Shown here piece after piece: positions 17,519 to 25,657 of a DNA stretch of 42,269 bases. The stretch's first letter is position 1. Every line of letters begins with the position of its first letter. The notes beneath the pieces are model-generated. The model worked only from the letters and a program-made list of their open reading frames with translations. It was not told where the DNA came from and made no database searches. The stretch is from the NCBI GenBank assembly GCA_013388905.1, contig JACAEI010000043.1:1-42269 (forward strand). The letters run 5' to 3'. Source of the DNA: Candidatus Bathyarchaeota archaeon. GTDB taxonomy: Archaea > Thermoproteota > Bathyarchaeia > Bathyarchaeales > Bathycorpusculaceae. Made by a program: the position numbers and the translations under genes.

Positions 17519-19126
17519 CTACTCTAAAATTCTTTCAATTGCGTCTTTTTCTACTTCGTGTGGCATTGGTATATCAGTAACTTTGGCTGCAGTTTCGTTC
17601 AGACTCATCAAGTCGTTTCTGTTGATAAGCTCAAGCTTCCATTTTCTGTTACCTGCTAAGAGTTGTTTTAGTCCCACGCCTATGCGGTCTGTTAAATAGG
17701 TGTAAAGTGCGACAGCTTCCCATGGAATCTCCTTGAATCGCTCACCATACTGTTCTTTTAGCTCTGGCGCTGTAATGAAGAACTTGTCGGGTGTGCTGCC
17801 ATACCTATCAGCAAAAGCCTTTGGCAGTTTACCCTCTTCAGACAACTGCTTAAAGTAGTTTGCCTTCATGACAGCAGTTAGTGGCGAGCGTCCCATTAAA
17901 ACCGCTTTCACAAAAGGGCCGTCTCCAAAGTTGCTCATTGCTATTGCTTTGAAAATCTGAGTTTCACTTATGAAGCCTCCTGCCATAATCAAGTCTGGAA
18001 CATATCGCCCTTTTTTCTTCAATAGTTGTGCGCATTTGAGAACGATTGTTTCCAAATAAACTGTTGGGATGCTCATTTCATCCATCATTGGTACTGGACT
18101 CATGCCTGTTCCACCACCTGCTCCGTCGAAGTATACGGCGTCGATTTTTGCTTGTGATGCTATTTTCATTGTGTAGGCGACTGCTGATGGTCTGTAGGCG
18201 CCAGTTTTTAACGTAATATGCTTTGCGCCCTGTTTTCTCAGCCATTCTATGTCTTCTATCATGTTCTTTTCTTTTGGTATGCCTACTCTGCTGTGGCGTT
18301 CAAAGGATTTGAAAACTCCTTCTTTGAATGCTTTTTGCACTGTTGGGTCTTCTGGGTCAGGAATTACCACATAGCCTCTTTTCTTAAGCATTATTGCTCT
18401 GTCTAAATCTCTTACTCGGACTTCGCCTCCTATGGCTTTTGCTCCTTGACCCCATTTCCTTTCGATGATGTTTACTTCAAGCTTTGAAATAGCGTATACG
18501 TCAACGCCTAGTCTTTGGTCTTCAACGTTTGTTTGCACAGCGACATCTCCGTATTTTCCATCCCAGAACTTCCGGAATGCTTCAACTCTACGTTTTAATT
18601 CTTTTGAGTGCGTGATTTTGCCGTTTGTGATTTGCGCTTCTGGGTCCATGCCGCAAACGTTTTCTCCGACTACTATAATTGCGCCCGAAAGAGCAGTGCC
18701 TATCGCTAAACCATCCCAGTTTAGTCTAGCAACATCGGTTGAGCCAAATGCGCCGTTTAATATTGGAATTTTTAGGGGTATGCCTGCAACTTTGATTTCA
18801 GTGCTAGCATTTGGGAATAAAGCAACATCCGAGTTTTCTTCGATTCCAAGTGCCTCAAATAACCCAGCTTGAATATTGAAGTGGGACCAATCTAATCCAA
18901 AGTCCTTTAAGGCGCCTGCGGTGCTGTATCCGAACTGAACTGGTTCAGGGTAAAGGGCTTCTCTTCCTCTAAAACCTGAGAGACTAATTTCACACAGTAT
19001 TGGGCAATCACGGATGCATATGGGGCACATTCCACTTGTTGGGCTTGTATCTTTGACTCGCGTTGTTGTTCCAGTAGTGGATTTTCCGTTTAAATAAGCG
19101 CTATTTCTGTGTACACGTTCCGACAT
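17519..19126 (-). CDS. Glutamate synthase-like FMN-binding domain protein
   Basis: 535-aa protein related to the FMN/2-oxoglutarate domain of the glutamate synthase large subunit: PILNGAFGSTDVARLNWDGLAIGTALSGA, KWGQGAKAIGGEVRV, GAKHITLKTGAYRPSAVAYTM, DAVYFDGAGGGTGMSPVPMMDE, IMAGGFISETQIFKAIAM and VLMGRSPLTAVMKA. There is no N-terminal Ntn amidotransferase domain and no GXGXG C-terminal domain. An N-terminal cysteine cluster, CPICIRDCPILC (C34, C37, C41, C45), looks like an FeS or zinc site. The usual three-cysteine [3Fe-4S] motif of GltB after the barrel is absent. Start is certain (AGGTGA 7 bases upstream). The neighbour gdhA supports a glutamate link, but the reaction is unproven. Confidence 0.82.
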   Translation of the reverse strand: MSERVHRNSAYLNGKSTTGTTTRVKDTSPTSGMCPICIRDCPILCEISLSGFRGREALYPEPVQFGYSTAGALKDFGLDWSHFNIQAGLFEALGIEENSDVALFPNASTEIKVAGIPLKIPILNGAFGSTDVARLNWDGLAIGTALSGAIIVVGENVCGMDPEAQITNGKITHSKELKRRVEAFRKFWDGKYGDVAVQTNVEDQRLGVDVYAISKLEVNIIERKWGQGAKAIGGEVRVRDLDRAIMLKKRGYVVIPDPEDPTVQKAFKEGVFKSFERHSRVGIPKEKNMIEDIEWLRKQGAKHITLKTGAYRPSAVAYTMKIASQAKIDAVYFDGAGGGTGMSPVPMMDEMSIPTVYLETIVLKCAQLLKKKGRYVPDLIMAGGFISETQIFKAIAMSNFGDGPFVKAVLMGRSPLTAVMKANYFKQLSEEGKLPKAFADRYGSTPDKFFITAPELKEQYGERFKEIPWEAVALYTYLTDRIGVGLKQLLAGNRKWKLELINRNDLMSLNETAAKVTDIPMPHEVEKDAIERILE

Positions 19127-19258
19127 TTTTCTTTCACCTTTACATTTGCAAACCTTTTGAATATGATGGGTATTTTGTGTAGACTTTTAAGCATTACTTA
19201 AAAAGAACTCAAAAATGAACATGCTTGAACATAAAATTTTGGTCGATCTTCCAACTCT

Positions 19259-20000
19259 CTAAAGAATGTCTATTTGGAAGCCTTTCACCACGTACTCACG
19301 CTTCTGATAAGTCTGGGGTCATATCTTCTGCCCGCCTTTCTGATTTCCAAAAAGTTCTTGTTACCTGCCTTAGACAAATCTATAACTACTTGCGTCAAAT
19401 GCTCAATCATTGCACAGAACTCTTTTGGGTGTGCATTTTTAGCCATTGTCCAATAAGCCAAGGTCTTGTACGCATATAATGCTGGGCAAGCATGCCCAAA
19501 GAAAGTTTTAACGACGTCTCTTCCCCAATTGTGCTCCATTAAAGAGAGGCTACTAAAAATAAGTCTTGTACTGAGTGTTACGAATTCTCTTTCAATTCTT
19601 CCGAAAAAGTGGTGAAATCTATCTGATCTTTGGAGCTAGGTACCTTCCTAATCTAGGATGGAGCCTTATCGTAGAAGTCGCTGAAAATAAGTTCCCCTTG
19701 TCCAGCCGCCTCTGAAAAGCAGTCAAGCACAAGCAATTTCTTTTCCCATCCGTCTGGTAACGTTTTGACTAGGAGAGTAAGTTGTATTATCAGCGCTTGT
19801 AGAGGATAGATGAAGTCCAAGTAGATGACTTGATTTCCTTCTATTATGCCTTATCTTATAAAGGCGTAGAGAAATTCTCTGGCAAAAGTTCCAGATTCAA
19901 TTTCCCACAAGATGTTTTCACCTTGAAGTAAACCACCGCCTAGAAGCCGGTCGAGACTTTTTATTTCTGTGGAATAGAAAACTTGTTGCTCGTTTTGCAA
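19259..20000 (-). pseudogene. Decayed KaiC/RecA-like ATPase family gene
   Basis: Reading from TTG 20000 gives QVFYSTEIKSLDRLLGGGLLQGENIL, the entry motif of RecA/KaiC-like archaeal proteins, followed by QVIYLDF and EKKLLVLDCFSEAAGQGELIFSDFYDKAPS. The frame contains TAA (19851-19853) and TAG (19653-19655). Near 19610-19632 it shifts, continuing as DRFHHFFGRIEREFVTLSTRL through MEHNWGRDVVKTFFGHACPALYAYKTL. Near 19310 it shifts again to YQKREYVVKGFQIDIL and a TAG stop at 19259-19261. Two stops plus two frameshifts mean a dead gene. The P-loop is not recognisable. Just upstream the same frame reads QFKSEYGITPFNFVAETSISE before a TAA, possibly more of the same gene or the end of another. Confidence 0.8.
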
Positions 20001-20075
20001 ATATTACTCACTGATGCTTGTCTCTGCAACAAAGTTAAAAGGCGTTATGCCGTATTCGGACTTAAACTGAATGGT

Positions 20076-20091
20076 TGTACATATATGTACA
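20076..20091. promoter_or_regulatory. Perfect 16-bp palindrome, candidate operator
   Basis: TGTACATATATGTACA is identical to its reverse complement. It sits between the decayed KaiC-like gene (minus strand) and the broken plus-strand gene starting at about 20153, in promoter position for both, as expected for a dimeric helix-turn-helix regulator site. No second copy was noticed in the window. Confidence 0.5.
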
Positions 20092-20152
20092 TGATGAACA
20101 TAACGTTTCTATAGTTGAACATTGGTCTAATGTATCTCTGGAGCGTGAAATG

Positions 20153-20547
20153 AGAATGTTAAATTCAGTTGAACTTTCAGTACGAGAATTAGGGATGCTA
20201 AAATTAACGGCTGATTTCTTTGCCGAAAACCCTGGATCAGTTGTTCTTTCGGAAGCAATAATGCAGACACTTATCGATGAAATGTCATGTACAAACTGGC
20301 AAAAACTCAACAGAAAACATGGGAATATGTGATTTCGCGTGTTAGCCACGGTAAAAAAGGCAAAATCAAAATCATAAAATCCTTACTTTTGGATGAACAC
20401 CCGTGTGAATACGCCATATTTCTCAATGGTTTTCTTGAAAAGACGAAAAATGATAGCGTTAAGGTATTTCAAACAGTCATCACTAGAATTATATTAATAA
20501 AAATTCGTTATAGCTTAAGTAAGGAGAAGACTGGCTATGAGTTTTGA
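20153..20547 (+). pseudogene. Probable frameshifted gene of unknown family
   Basis: From ATG 20153 (or 20159) the frame reads LNSVELSVRELGMLKLTADF, then LSEAIMQTLIDEMS, but stops soon after. In another frame from 20287 the text continues YKLAKTQQKTWEYVISRVS, then GKIKIIKSLLLDEHPCEYAIF and LNGFLEKTKNDSVKVFQTVI. The junction GAAATGTCATGTAC looks like a 5-base near-duplication (ATGTC ATGT); deleting five bases joins the two parts as DEM-YKLAK, giving a protein of about 125 aa. I do not recognise it. The last bases overlap the rfcS start, so the original end may have been earlier. Together with the neighbour, this marks a decaying segment. Confidence 0.45.
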
Positions 20548-21514
20548 AATGTGGGCTGAAAAATACCGACCAAAAACGTTAGATGACATGGTGAATCAAA
20601 AAGAGATAGTTGAACGACTGAAGAGTTTTGTCAAGTCGAGAAACGTGCCGCACTGCATCTTTGCTGGACCACCAGGAACAGGAAAAACTACGGCCGCACT
20701 TTGTTTGGCAAGAGATCTTTATGGTGAACCATATAGAGAGCACATTATGGAATTAAATGCAAGCGACGAAAGAGGCATTGATGTTGTTCGGGAGACTGTG
20801 AAAACTTTTGCCAGAGTGCGATCTATCGGTGAAATCCCATTTAAAATAATGATTCTAGACGAAGCAGACAACATGACATCAGACGCGCAGCAAGCATTGA
20901 GGCGCACAATGGAACGCTACACTGAAACATGCAGATTCATTTTATGTGCAAATTACAGTGGAAAAATAATAGAGCCAATTCAATCTAGATGTGCACCATT
21001 CCGTTTCAGTTTTCTACCTAGAGAAGAACACGACAAATATTTGAAACATATATCGGAAAACGAAAACGTCAAGCTTCTGAAAGAGGGGTTAGACGCGGTT
21101 TTTGAGGTTTGTGGTGGGGACCTAAGAAAAGCAATAAATACTTTACAAGCTGCAGCTTCATTGAATAAACCTATAGACGCCAAAGTTGTTTACTCAATCA
21201 CTGGAAAAGCCAGCCCTGCTGATGTGCAGAAAATGCTAGAAATAGCCATGAAAGGCAACTTTATGGAAGCCAGAAAACAACTCCGCGAAATGATACAAAA
21301 ATATGGGGTAGCTGGAAGCGACATAATCCGCCAAATTCACACAGAAATCTTTAGAGCAGACATCCCTGAACAATGGAAGATAAAATTAGCCAACATAGTT
21401 GGCGAAATAGATTACAGGCTTGTTGAAGGAGCAGACGAAGAAGTTCAATTAAGTGCATTATTGGCTAGACTTGTTGAAGCCGCCAACGAATTAGAAAAGA
21501 GCAACAAGGTGTAA
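20537..21514 (+). CDS. rfcS: Replication factor C small subunit
   Basis: 325-aa AAA+ clamp-loader subunit that loads PCNA on primed DNA. Seen: RFC box WAEKYRPKTLDDMVNQ, Walker A GPPGTGKT (44-51), ASDERGIDVVR, Walker B ILDEAD (106-111), sensor ILCANY and the SRC motif (150-152) with the arginine finger. A C-terminal collar domain follows. Length matches archaeal RfcS, and no intein is present. GGAG lies 11 bases before the ATG. Four bases separate it from rfcL, a typical archaeal pair. Confidence 0.97.
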   Translation: MSFEMWAEKYRPKTLDDMVNQKEIVERLKSFVKSRNVPHCIFAGPPGTGKTTAALCLARDLYGEPYREHIMELNASDERGIDVVRETVKTFARVRSIGEIPFKIMILDEADNMTSDAQQALRRTMERYTETCRFILCANYSGKIIEPIQSRCAPFRFSFLPREEHDKYLKHISENENVKLLKEGLDAVFEVCGGDLRKAINTLQAAASLNKPIDAKVVYSITGKASPADVQKMLEIAMKGNFMEARKQLREMIQKYGVAGSDIIRQIHTEIFRADIPEQWKIKLANIVGEIDYRLVEGADEEVQLSALLARLVEAANELEKSNKV

Positions 21515-21518
21515 ACTG

Positions 21519-22778
21519 TTGTATTTCGCTTGGACTGTTAAGCATAAACCTAAGTCTTTGTCGGAAATTGTCGGTAATAAAGAAGCGATTCAAAAGTTTG
21601 TTGATTGGGTTAAATCCTGGGAAAGGGCTGTTCCTAAAAAAAGAGTTGCTTTTCTTTACGGGCCGCCTGGCATTGGAAAAACGGTTACCGTGGAAGCTTT
21701 AGCTAACGATTTAAAGATGGAACTTATAGAGAAAAATGCCAGCGACTATCGAACTGAGGACGCCATAAACCGTTTCGCTGGACTAGCCTCGCAATACAAC
21801 TCGTTGTTTGGTGGAAAAAAGATTGTCTTGCTCGACGAGCTGGATGGGTTGACTGGAACATCTGACAAAGGTGGAGTAAAAGCAATAACTGACATCGCGA
21901 AAACAGCCCAATGCCCAATAGTTTTAATTGCCAACAACGCATATGACCCACGCTTCTCAAATCTTCGCAATTACAGCCTATTAATCGAGTTTAAGAAACC
22001 ACCTACTGGAGAAGTAATGAAACATTTGAAGAGCATATGTGCAAATGAAGGCATTCAAGCCGATGAAGATGCGCTTAAATTCATTGCTCAGCGTTCTGAG
22101 GGCGATGTTCGTTCTGCAGTTAACGATCTACAAGCTTTGTCTCAAGGTAAGAAAAAGCTAACATACGAAGACGTTTCTTGGCTCGGTTACCGGGATAGAC
22201 AAGATACAATTTTCAGTGTGTTAAGAATGATAATCTATGGAAGAACATGCATCAGTGCAAAACAAGCCGTGGACATGGCTGATGTGGACATTGACATGCT
22301 TTTCGAATGGATATACGAGAACGTGCCTGAACATTTGACTGACCCGCATGACTTGGCAGAGGCAATGGATGCGCTTTCTATGGCAGACGTTTATCGCGGT
22401 AGAATTCGCGCAACACAAGATTGGAGTTTGACACGGTATGTAATTGATTTTATGACTGCTGGCGTGGCAATGGCCAGGAGAAACACTAAGACTCACGGCT
22501 GGATACCGTTCAAGTTTCCGGCGCGAATACAAATGTTGTCAAGATCAAAAGCTGAACGTGCAATGCAATTGAACATAGGTTATAAGATTAAGCGCAAATG
22601 CCACATCTCTGCCTACAGAGCCTCGAAAGAAACTCTCCCCTATCTAAAGATAATCTTTAAGAATAACGTATCTATGGCGGCTGGAATTGCAAAATGGCTT
22701 GATTTGGACCCTGAAATGATTGAATATATAACTGGAAATAAGGAAAAAACAGAAGCGATAATCAAACAGTTAAGTTAA
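21519..22778 (+). CDS. rfcL: Replication factor C large subunit
   Basis: 419-aa large clamp-loader subunit. Begins FAWTVKHKPKSLSEIVGN; Walker A GPPGIGKT (48-55); NASDYRTEDAINRFAG; Walker B LLDELDG; sensor LIANNAYDPR and the RSEGDVRSAVNDLQAL segment. The C-terminal collar is helical. The TTG start is supported by AAGGTG 7 bases upstream inside the end of rfcS. No PCNA-interacting motif (Q-x2-L-x2-F-F) is visible at the C-terminus, which ends KTEAIIKQLS, whereas many archaeal large subunits have one. Confidence 0.96.
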   Translation: MYFAWTVKHKPKSLSEIVGNKEAIQKFVDWVKSWERAVPKKRVAFLYGPPGIGKTVTVEALANDLKMELIEKNASDYRTEDAINRFAGLASQYNSLFGGKKIVLLDELDGLTGTSDKGGVKAITDIAKTAQCPIVLIANNAYDPRFSNLRNYSLLIEFKKPPTGEVMKHLKSICANEGIQADEDALKFIAQRSEGDVRSAVNDLQALSQGKKKLTYEDVSWLGYRDRQDTIFSVLRMIIYGRTCISAKQAVDMADVDIDMLFEWIYENVPEHLTDPHDLAEAMDALSMADVYRGRIRATQDWSLTRYVIDFMTAGVAMARRNTKTHGWIPFKFPARIQMLSRSKAERAMQLNIGYKIKRKCHISAYRASKETLPYLKIIFKNNVSMAAGIAKWLDLDPEMIEYITGNKEKTEAIIKQLS

Positions 22779-22795
22779 TAGTCAAGTATACAATG

Positions 22796-23122
22796 CTAGT
22801 GTATTTTGCTTCCTTCGGCAATGTCCTTTTCTGGCTGTAAGCAAACAACGTTTCCATTGTCATCTTCTGCAGCCAAAATCATACATTGCGATTCGACACC
22901 CATCAACTTTCTTCTCTGTAGATTCAGCACAAACGCGTATTTTCTACCTACGAGGGTTTCTGGCTTATACCATTGCAAAAGCCCAGCAACTGCTTGTCTC
23001 TTCTCCGTTCCAAAATCAACTATCATTCTAATTAGGTTTCGTGAACCCGGAATTTGGTTTGCTTCTGTAACTTTTCCAATTCGCATGTCCAATTTTTGAA
23101 ATTCTCCAAATAGTATCTCCAT
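22796..23122 (-). CDS. tRNA-binding OB-fold protein (MetRS-beta/CsaA-like)
   Basis: 108-aa free-standing tRNA_bind (EMAP/Arc1p-like) OB fold: FGEFQKLDMRIGKVTEANQIPGSRNLIRMIVDFG, then RQAVAGLLQWYKPETLVGRKYAFVLNL and RRKLMGVESQCMILAAED. This is the domain at the C-terminus of many methionyl-tRNA synthetases; alone it acts as a tRNA-binding subunit in trans or as a CsaA-like chaperone. ATG with GGTGA 9 bases upstream. Last gene of a minus-strand run starting with translin. Whether it partners MetRS cannot be told here. Confidence 0.88.
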   Translation of the reverse strand: MEILFGEFQKLDMRIGKVTEANQIPGSRNLIRMIVDFGTEKRQAVAGLLQWYKPETLVGRKYAFVLNLQRRKLMGVESQCMILAAEDDNGNVVCLQPEKDIAEGSKIH

Positions 23123-23164
23123 TTTTCATAATCACCTTTTTTTATTTTCCAAAGGTTAATGCAA

Positions 23165-23872
23165 TTAAGCTTTATGTGTTTTTCTTTTGCGCCGTATTTT
23201 TTCAACTGCTTTTGCGACGCCTTCCCAACCTTCGACAGACTTCGAACTAATTATTTCGAGCGCTTCCTTCGAAGTTAATCCAAACAACTCTTCGCCAACA
23301 GCTCTTCTTGCAAGATAACGTGCGGCATTAAGAATTTCCGCGTTTAAACGTGAATCTATTAAATCCGCTAAATGGCAAATTAATGCTTCAACAGTGCGTG
23401 GTCTAATTGGACCATATTCTCCGTGATGTGCAGACACTACATGAATTATTTCTAATGGAAAGTCTCTTCGAACAAGCTCTGAAATTATAATAGATAAGTG
23501 ATCCATGTAATCTGCAAGTCTTGTTTTGCCCAAACTCCCATTTTCATATTTAACATATGTGAGGGGCTTGAAAATGTCATGCAACAAAACGCCAGCCATA
23601 ACAAGGTCACGATTCACCTTCCCCCCATAAATTTTCTCCATAGAGTTACACAATGCTAATGCGATGTCGGCTGATGAAGCAACATGCTCCAAGTAACCGC
23701 CCTGATAGCTGTGATGATGAGATAATCCTGCAGGCGAAATTTCAAGCGGCAAACCAGTATACTTTTTTCCACCTATTTCAAATGTTGGATTTTCTAGTAA
23801 TTCAATAATCTTTTCTCGAAGTTTCTTATCGCGAATCTTATTTGCTAAAGCCTTAAGCTTTGGATGAAGCAA
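23165..23872 (-). CDS. HD-domain metal-dependent phosphohydrolase
   Basis: 235-aa HD-superfamily protein. The metal ligands are visible as HHHSYQGGYLEHVASSADIA, GVLLHDIFKP (the HD pair), HLSIIISELV, SAHHGEYGP and ALICHLADLIDSR (last Asp). The arrangement, including HxxY-G-LxxH before the HD, resembles the catalytic region of YhaM-type 3'-5' exoribonucleases without their N-terminal OB fold, so a nuclease or nucleotide phosphohydrolase is plausible. The TTG start is the only good in-frame choice near the family N-terminus. It lies 39 bases after endonuclease V, in the same operon-like run. Confidence 0.85.
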   Translation of the reverse strand: MLHPKLKALANKIRDKKLREKIIELLENPTFEIGGKKYTGLPLEISPAGLSHHHSYQGGYLEHVASSADIALALCNSMEKIYGGKVNRDLVMAGVLLHDIFKPLTYVKYENGSLGKTRLADYMDHLSIIISELVRRDFPLEIIHVVSAHHGEYGPIRPRTVEALICHLADLIDSRLNAEILNAARYLARRAVGEELFGLTSKEALEIISSKSVEGWEGVAKAVEKIRRKRKTHKA

Positions 23873-23911
23873 TTGAATCGTACTCTTTTCTATTGTTAGG
23901 TTGTTTAGGCA

Positions 23912-24577
23912 TTATTTGATTTTTCGCTTTGCAAGTGTTGCTATCTCGTGGGCTTTTCGAATGGGTTCTGGAACTCGATCATGACGTAGGCAGTGGTTAA
24001 CAATTTTTATAGCTGTTTCTAGAGAAACCATGTGTCCAACACTAACATAAATAGGCTTGCATCCGCATTTAGTCGTAACTATTGCGCCGACAACTTCACC
24101 TTTATGTTCCAGAAAAGCAACATTATCCTCGGTAAATTCTCTAGCTTCTCCGACCAATCTGCTTTTTGCCACCCCCACTGTTGGCTTTCCAATTACCAAC
24201 CCTAGATGGCTGGCAAATCCACAACGGTAAGGATGCGCTAAACCTTGCCCATCAACAAGAAAAACGTCTGGTTGCATCGTCAATCTTTGGATGCTCATAA
24301 GTGCTGGTGGTAATTCTCTGAAGGAAAGCAAGGTCGGAATATATGGCAAGCGAGTTTTGCAGCAAGCGGTTTTTGATTCTACAAGTTTAAGAGAATCGTA
24401 ATCCAAAACTACTACGGCACCTATTGACATTTCTTTTACATAAGCAACATCAACGCCTGCAACAAGCTTGACCTTTCCAGGCATTTTATCCTCCTGAATA
24501 ATCTGTTTGGATAATTGCAGCTGCATTTTATGCGCTTTTTCTACAGAAAAACGCGACGTAATTTTTGATGTGTTCAT
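23912..24577 (-). CDS. nfi: Endonuclease V
   Basis: 221-aa deoxyinosine/inosine-specific endonuclease, cleaving one phosphodiester 3' to the deaminated base in DNA or RNA. Catalytic residues: D43 (AGVDVAYV), E88 in YIPTLLSFRELP, D109 (FLVDGQGLAHPYRCG) and the conserved Lys of VGVAKSRLVG. The Tyr of YIP is the strand-wedge residue. Full length. ATG starts 3 bases after the translin stop, so the genes are very likely co-transcribed. Confidence 0.94.
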   Translation of the reverse strand: MNTSKITSRFSVEKAHKMQLQLSKQIIQEDKMPGKVKLVAGVDVAYVKEMSIGAVVVLDYDSLKLVESKTACCKTRLPYIPTLLSFRELPPALMSIQRLTMQPDVFLVDGQGLAHPYRCGFASHLGLVIGKPTVGVAKSRLVGEAREFTEDNVAFLEHKGEVVGAIVTTKCGCKPIYVSVGHMVSLETAIKIVNHCLRHDRVPEPIRKAHEIATLAKRKIK

Positions 24578-24580
24578 ATT

Positions 24581-25231
24581 CTACTCAGGTTTTGAGGTTC
24601 CTTTTCTTGCTAATTTCTCAAAATTCTTCAAATATTTCTCTAAAGTGTTTCGCCGAATTTCTTGTGTCACATCTCCACGTGTAGCCTCGATAATTTTTCT
24701 TGCTGTGTCACACTTTCTTCTTAGTCCTGAAATGAGCATGTAAGCCTCGTCCATAGCCATAAGTTCGATGTAGATTCCATCCATCGTCTTTAGGCAGTTC
24801 TCACTTTTTTCAACGTCACCCTCACGTAAAGCATCTAAAGCCATGCGCCTATATTCTCCTATCACATCGGCTAATCCAAGCACATAATCAACCGTAGGCA
24901 CATTGATTTCCTTTGGTGTTATGAATCTCGACTCTTTAACTAGCTTAAGAAGTATGTTTGCTTCAGAGTATTCTTGTAGGGCAGCATTGAACAAGCCGCT
25001 GTAAATAATGTTCGGGTGTTCTTCTGATGCGTTGTTAAGCTTTGCAATAATCTTTGCGGCTTTTGCAACAAGTTTTTCTGCTTCTTTTAACTTTTTTTGA
25101 TGAATCATTAATATTGCTTGTTTGGAAAGGCTCGTCGCTTTTCGCATGTCTTTTTGGGCGTTTTCTCGCAATTTTTCTTTTTCTTTTAGTGCTTCTTTTA
25201 TCTCTTCTAGAATATTTTTTAAAGAAGGCAT
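24581..25231 (-). CDS. Translin family protein
   Basis: 216-aa all-helical translin/TRAX-like protein, an archaeal relative of the octameric single-stranded RNA/DNA-binding nuclease complex. Seen: a charged N-terminal helix, LFNAALQEYSEANILLKLV, VDYVLGLADVIGEYRRMALDALREGD, then YIELMAMDEAYMLISGLRRKCDTARKIIEATRGDVTQEIRR, characteristic of the family. The acidic pair in EYSEA and EYRRMALDAL sits where TRAX nuclease residues lie; activity is not certain. I prefer ATG 25231 with GGGTG upstream over GTG 25240. First gene of a run with endonuclease V. Confidence 0.9.
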   Translation of the reverse strand: MPSLKNILEEIKEALKEKEKLRENAQKDMRKATSLSKQAILMIHQKKLKEAEKLVAKAAKIIAKLNNASEEHPNIIYSGLFNAALQEYSEANILLKLVKESRFITPKEINVPTVDYVLGLADVIGEYRRMALDALREGDVEKSENCLKTMDGIYIELMAMDEAYMLISGLRRKCDTARKIIEATRGDVTQEIRRNTLEKYLKNFEKLARKGTSKPE

Positions 25232-25324
25232 GAATTGCACCCTTTTAGTTTAAGATAGAAGCTACAAGTATTTTATTGTATCACTAAAAGATGAGGAATT
25301 GCAACGGTCAGCTGTTTGCCTTTT

Positions 25325-25516
25325 CTATTCTGTTGGAGGTTCTTTCCATTTTTCTACAAGAAGCTTGCTATCTCCGAGCTTGAAGCTTACTTTTACGAAT
25401 ATGGAGTCTGCGCCTTTAAAAGGAAACATGCTGTCTTCAGCGAAGTCTTTCGGTAGGTAAATTAGAAATTTGCCGTCTTTTCTTCTGAATAAGCGTCCTC
25501 TTCCTTCGTTAACCAT
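25325..25516 (-). CDS. Conserved-looking 63-aa protein, unknown function
   Basis: Small basic protein with alternating hydrophobic residues: RGRLFRRKDGKFLIYLPKDFAEDS, then MFPFKGADSIFVKVSFKLGDSKLLVEKW. The RLFRRKDGKFLIYLPK-D pattern suggests a small beta-barrel or swapped-hairpin fold; AbrB-like is one possibility, unproven. ATG with GGAG about 10 bases upstream and a TATA-like stretch in the 140-bp upstream gap. Same strand as translin, 85-100 bases before it. I do not recognise a named family. Confidence 0.65.
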   Translation of the reverse strand: MVNEGRGRLFRRKDGKFLIYLPKDFAEDSMFPFKGADSIFVKVSFKLGDSKLLVEKWKEPPTE

Positions 25517-25657
25517 GTTATTTACGCTCCGTTTAAATCAACGAGTTAAATTATAGGCAAACAATAAATAAGAATTATTTAAGTATTATTATCATCTCAT
25601 TCAGTAAAAAGTAATCTGAAACGGAAGCAAAAGCAGAATTTGAATCATTTACAAATA

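Noticed and set aside
19653-19655. In-frame TAG in the KaiC-like gene as a pyrrolysine codon
   Set aside because: A TAA interrupts the same frame 200 bases upstream and two frameshifts follow, so recoding cannot rescue it.
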